From: an uncultured Spongiibacteraceae bacterium
GTDB taxonomy: Bacteria > Pseudomonadota > Gammaproteobacteria > Pseudomonadales > CAMLJR01
NCBI GenBank assembly: GCA_946480345.1
Contig: CAMLJR010000059.1
Location: 1 to 16,022 of the forward strand
DNA length: 16,022 nucleotides
Direction: 5' to 3'
Part shown: positions 14,985 to 16,022 of the stretch, piece after piece
Position numbering within the stretch: position 1 is the stretch's first letter
Layout: every line of letters begins with the position of its first letter
The notes under the pieces: model-generated
Seen by the model: only the letters and a program-made list of their open reading frames with translations
Database searches by the model: none
Told to the model about the DNA's origin: nothing
Made by a program: the position numbers and the translations under genes

Positions 14985-15310
14985 TGGCGATCGAACTGTC
15001 CGATATCGCGCTGCTGCTGGTATTCGGTTTTTTAATCTATGCAGCGTGGCGTTCTTATGCGGTGAAGGAAATCGCCCTCGCGCAAACGCGCAAACATTGC
15101 CGTGCGTTCGACGTGCAATTGCTCGATGAGAGCGTCGTGATGCGCGGCATCTGGTTGAAACGCGATGGCGGTACGTGGCGTTTTCGGCGGAGTTACTGGT
15201 TCGAGTTCACGACCACCGGCGAACAGCGCTACCACGGCGTCATCATGATGATGGGCGCTCGCGTCGAATCGATTCAGCTTGAGCCGCACCGCATCGACGC
15301 TTCCGAATAA
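14984..15310 (+). CDS. DUF3301 family membrane-anchored protein
   Basis: A 108-residue protein with one N-terminal membrane helix (about residues 7-23, IALLLVFGFLIYAAW) and a small cytosolic domain. The pattern ALAQTRKHCRAFDVQLLDESV, then LKRDGGTWRFRRSYWFEF and YHGVIMMMGARVESIQLEPHRI is what I know of DUF3301 proteins of gammaproteobacteria. The family has no assigned function. Its ATG overlaps the last base of the preceding stop codon (14984), which suggests it works with the spermidine synthase-like protein. The family assignment is from memory of the motif pattern. Confidence 0.85.
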   Translation: MAIELSDIALLLVFGFLIYAAWRSYAVKEIALAQTRKHCRAFDVQLLDESVVMRGIWLKRDGGTWRFRRSYWFEFTTTGEQRYHGVIMMMGARVESIQLEPHRIDASE

Positions 15311-15349
15311 AATTCCGCGACAAAAACAGGCGTGACTTTTCGCGTGCGT

Positions 15350-15367
15350 AAACCTAAAGTGGGTTTT
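15350..15367 (+). terminator. Weak hairpin with T-run after the DUF3301 gene
   Basis: AAACC (15350-15354) can pair with GGTTT (15362-15366) across a 7-base loop, and the T-run continues for two bases beyond the pairing. The stem is short, so this would be a weak intrinsic terminator for the two-gene unit. It lies 40 bases after the stop codon and 33 bases before the next ATG. Confidence 0.3.
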
Positions 15368-15399
15368 TAAGACAGCAGTCTGGTAACGCGAGAATAATC

Positions 15400-15849
15400 A
15401 TGCTCAGTTTGCAGGAAATTTCTGATCGACTCGAAATCCAACAATTGATGGTCGACTATTCGACGGCAATCGATACGCGCCGCTTTGACGATCTCGATAA
15501 TGTGTTCACGCCCGATGCATATATCGATTACCGCGCGCTTGGCGGCATCGATGGTCGTTTTACAGAAGTAAAAGCATGGTTGAAAACCGTGTTGCCAACA
15601 TTTCCCATGTACTTCCATATGATCGGCAATTTCTCGGTCAAAGTGACTGGCGATACCGCGCAGTCAAAAATTATTTGTTTTAATCCAATGGTGACCGATA
15701 ACGGAGTGGGTGGTACACACGTCATGTACTGCGGTCTCTGGTACCACGATAAATTCGTGCGCACACCACAGGGTTGGCGCATGTGCGAGCGGGTGGAAGA
15801 GAAGTGTTACACCGATAATGTGCCTGCCGGAATGAGTGCGGGGATTTGA
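15400..15849 (+). CDS. SnoaL-like / NTF2-fold family protein
   Basis: A 149-residue protein of the cone-shaped NTF2 superfamily, closest to the SnoaL_4 group (scytalone dehydratase and ring-hydroxylating dioxygenase beta-subunit relatives). The opening LEIQQLMVDYSTAIDTRRFDD (11-31) followed by DNVFTPDAYIDYRALGG (33-49) is the hallmark. H73 in YFHMIGNFSV, the strand SKIICFNPM (89-97) and CGLWYHDKFVRTPQGWRMCERVEE (111-134) complete the fold. Y20, D25 and H73 line up with pocket residues of the family. The substrate cannot be told from sequence, and such proteins can be dehydratases, isomerases or binding proteins. The ATG at 15400 has a weak GCGAGA upstream. It stands alone between the DUF3301 gene and the converging comM end. 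Confidence 0.85.
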   Translation: MLSLQEISDRLEIQQLMVDYSTAIDTRRFDDLDNVFTPDAYIDYRALGGIDGRFTEVKAWLKTVLPTFPMYFHMIGNFSVKVTGDTAQSKIICFNPMVTDNGVGGTHVMYCGLWYHDKFVRTPQGWRMCERVEEKCYTDNVPAGMSAGI

Positions 15850-15917
15850 AAGATTTATTCGAGGCACGCGCTTGGGTGCAATCAGCTTCAACAGTGCGCC
15901 AGCTTTCGTTGCCTCAT

Positions 15918-16022
15918 TCAAGCCGGTTTTCGATCCAGCGCGCGATAATGCAGCGCCTCATGAATGTGATTCTTTTGTACCGCATCGCAATCGTCGAGAT
16001 CGGCAATCGTGAGCGCGACTTT
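15918..16022 (-). CDS. comM: ComM/YifB Mg-chelatase-like AAA ATPase, C-terminal end (partial)
   Basis: The last 34 codons and the stop of a gene that enters from the right edge. The translation ALTIADLDDCDAVQKNHIHEALHYRALDRK matches the conserved end of ComM/YifB proteins (R/L-TIADL, H-EAL-YR-LD). In naturally transformable bacteria ComM is a branch-migration helicase that helps integrate foreign DNA during transformation; it is widely present even in species not known to be competent. The rest of the roughly 500-residue protein lies outside the window. It converges on the SnoaL-like gene with 68 bases between them, and I see no clear terminator there. Confidence 0.88.
   Translation of the reverse strand, partial: KVALTIADLDDCDAVQKNHIHEALHYRALDRKPA

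Noticed and set aside
15850..15917. Terminator between the SnoaL-like gene and comM
   Set aside because: Only a weak GCAC/GTGC pairing with no T-run was found, below what I would report.

Overview
The window looks like a chromosomal segment of a gammaproteobacterium. The protein matches point there: CmoA and CmoB, the soluble transhydrogenase SthA and a YfbR-type 5'-nucleotidase all align, from memory, nearly end to end with their E. coli counterparts at matching catalytic positions, and a DUF3301 protein and a ComM tail are also present. GC content is moderate and genes are dense. I cannot name the genus. No rRNA, tRNA, CRISPR array, transposase or phage gene was seen, so this is ordinary chromosome with some accessory signalling genes.

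Layout. 1-600 (+) is the C-terminal part of a DNA photolyase. 687-2405 (+) is a three-domain response regulator (REC, SpoIIE-type PP2C phosphatase, HATPase/anti-sigma-like kinase). 2512-4929 (+) is a Lon-family protease. Convergent to it, 4944-8471 (-) encodes a 1175-residue MASE1-PAS-GAF-PAS-GGDEF-EAL cyclic-di-GMP protein. A 336-base divergent region follows, then 8808-9503 (+), an exported protein with a long Pro-Ala stalk and a fibronectin III-like domain. A strong bidirectional terminator (9518-9545) separates it from sthA (9558-10955, -), cmoB (11047-12018, -) and cmoA (12015-12746, -). After a 303-base gap come a small unknown gene (13050-13370, +), a yfbR homologue (13405-14049, -), a divergent intergenic region with a LexA-like box, then a spermidine synthase-like gene and a DUF3301 gene that overlap by one base (14217-15310, +). 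Last are a SnoaL-like/NTF2-fold protein (15400-15849, +) and the C-terminal end of ComM (15918-16022, -, cut by the window edge).

How the genes may work together. CmoA makes carboxy-SAM and CmoB uses it to make the cmo5U34 wobble modification of tRNA; the two overlap by four bases. The response regulator and the GGDEF-EAL protein are two independent signalling outputs (partner switching and cyclic-di-GMP). Photolyase, the possible LexA site next to the nucleotidase gene, and ComM all touch DNA damage or DNA uptake, but they are not linked as one system.

The most interesting signals are between genes. They are a pair of mutually exclusive hairpins that could mask the ribosome site of the response regulator, a CTGT-N8-ACAG box between yfbR and the spermidine synthase-like gene, 20-21 base tandem near-duplications in three intergenic regions, and a hexanucleotide repeat tract that could change length in frame. 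I found no clear evidence of a wholly new multi-gene system.
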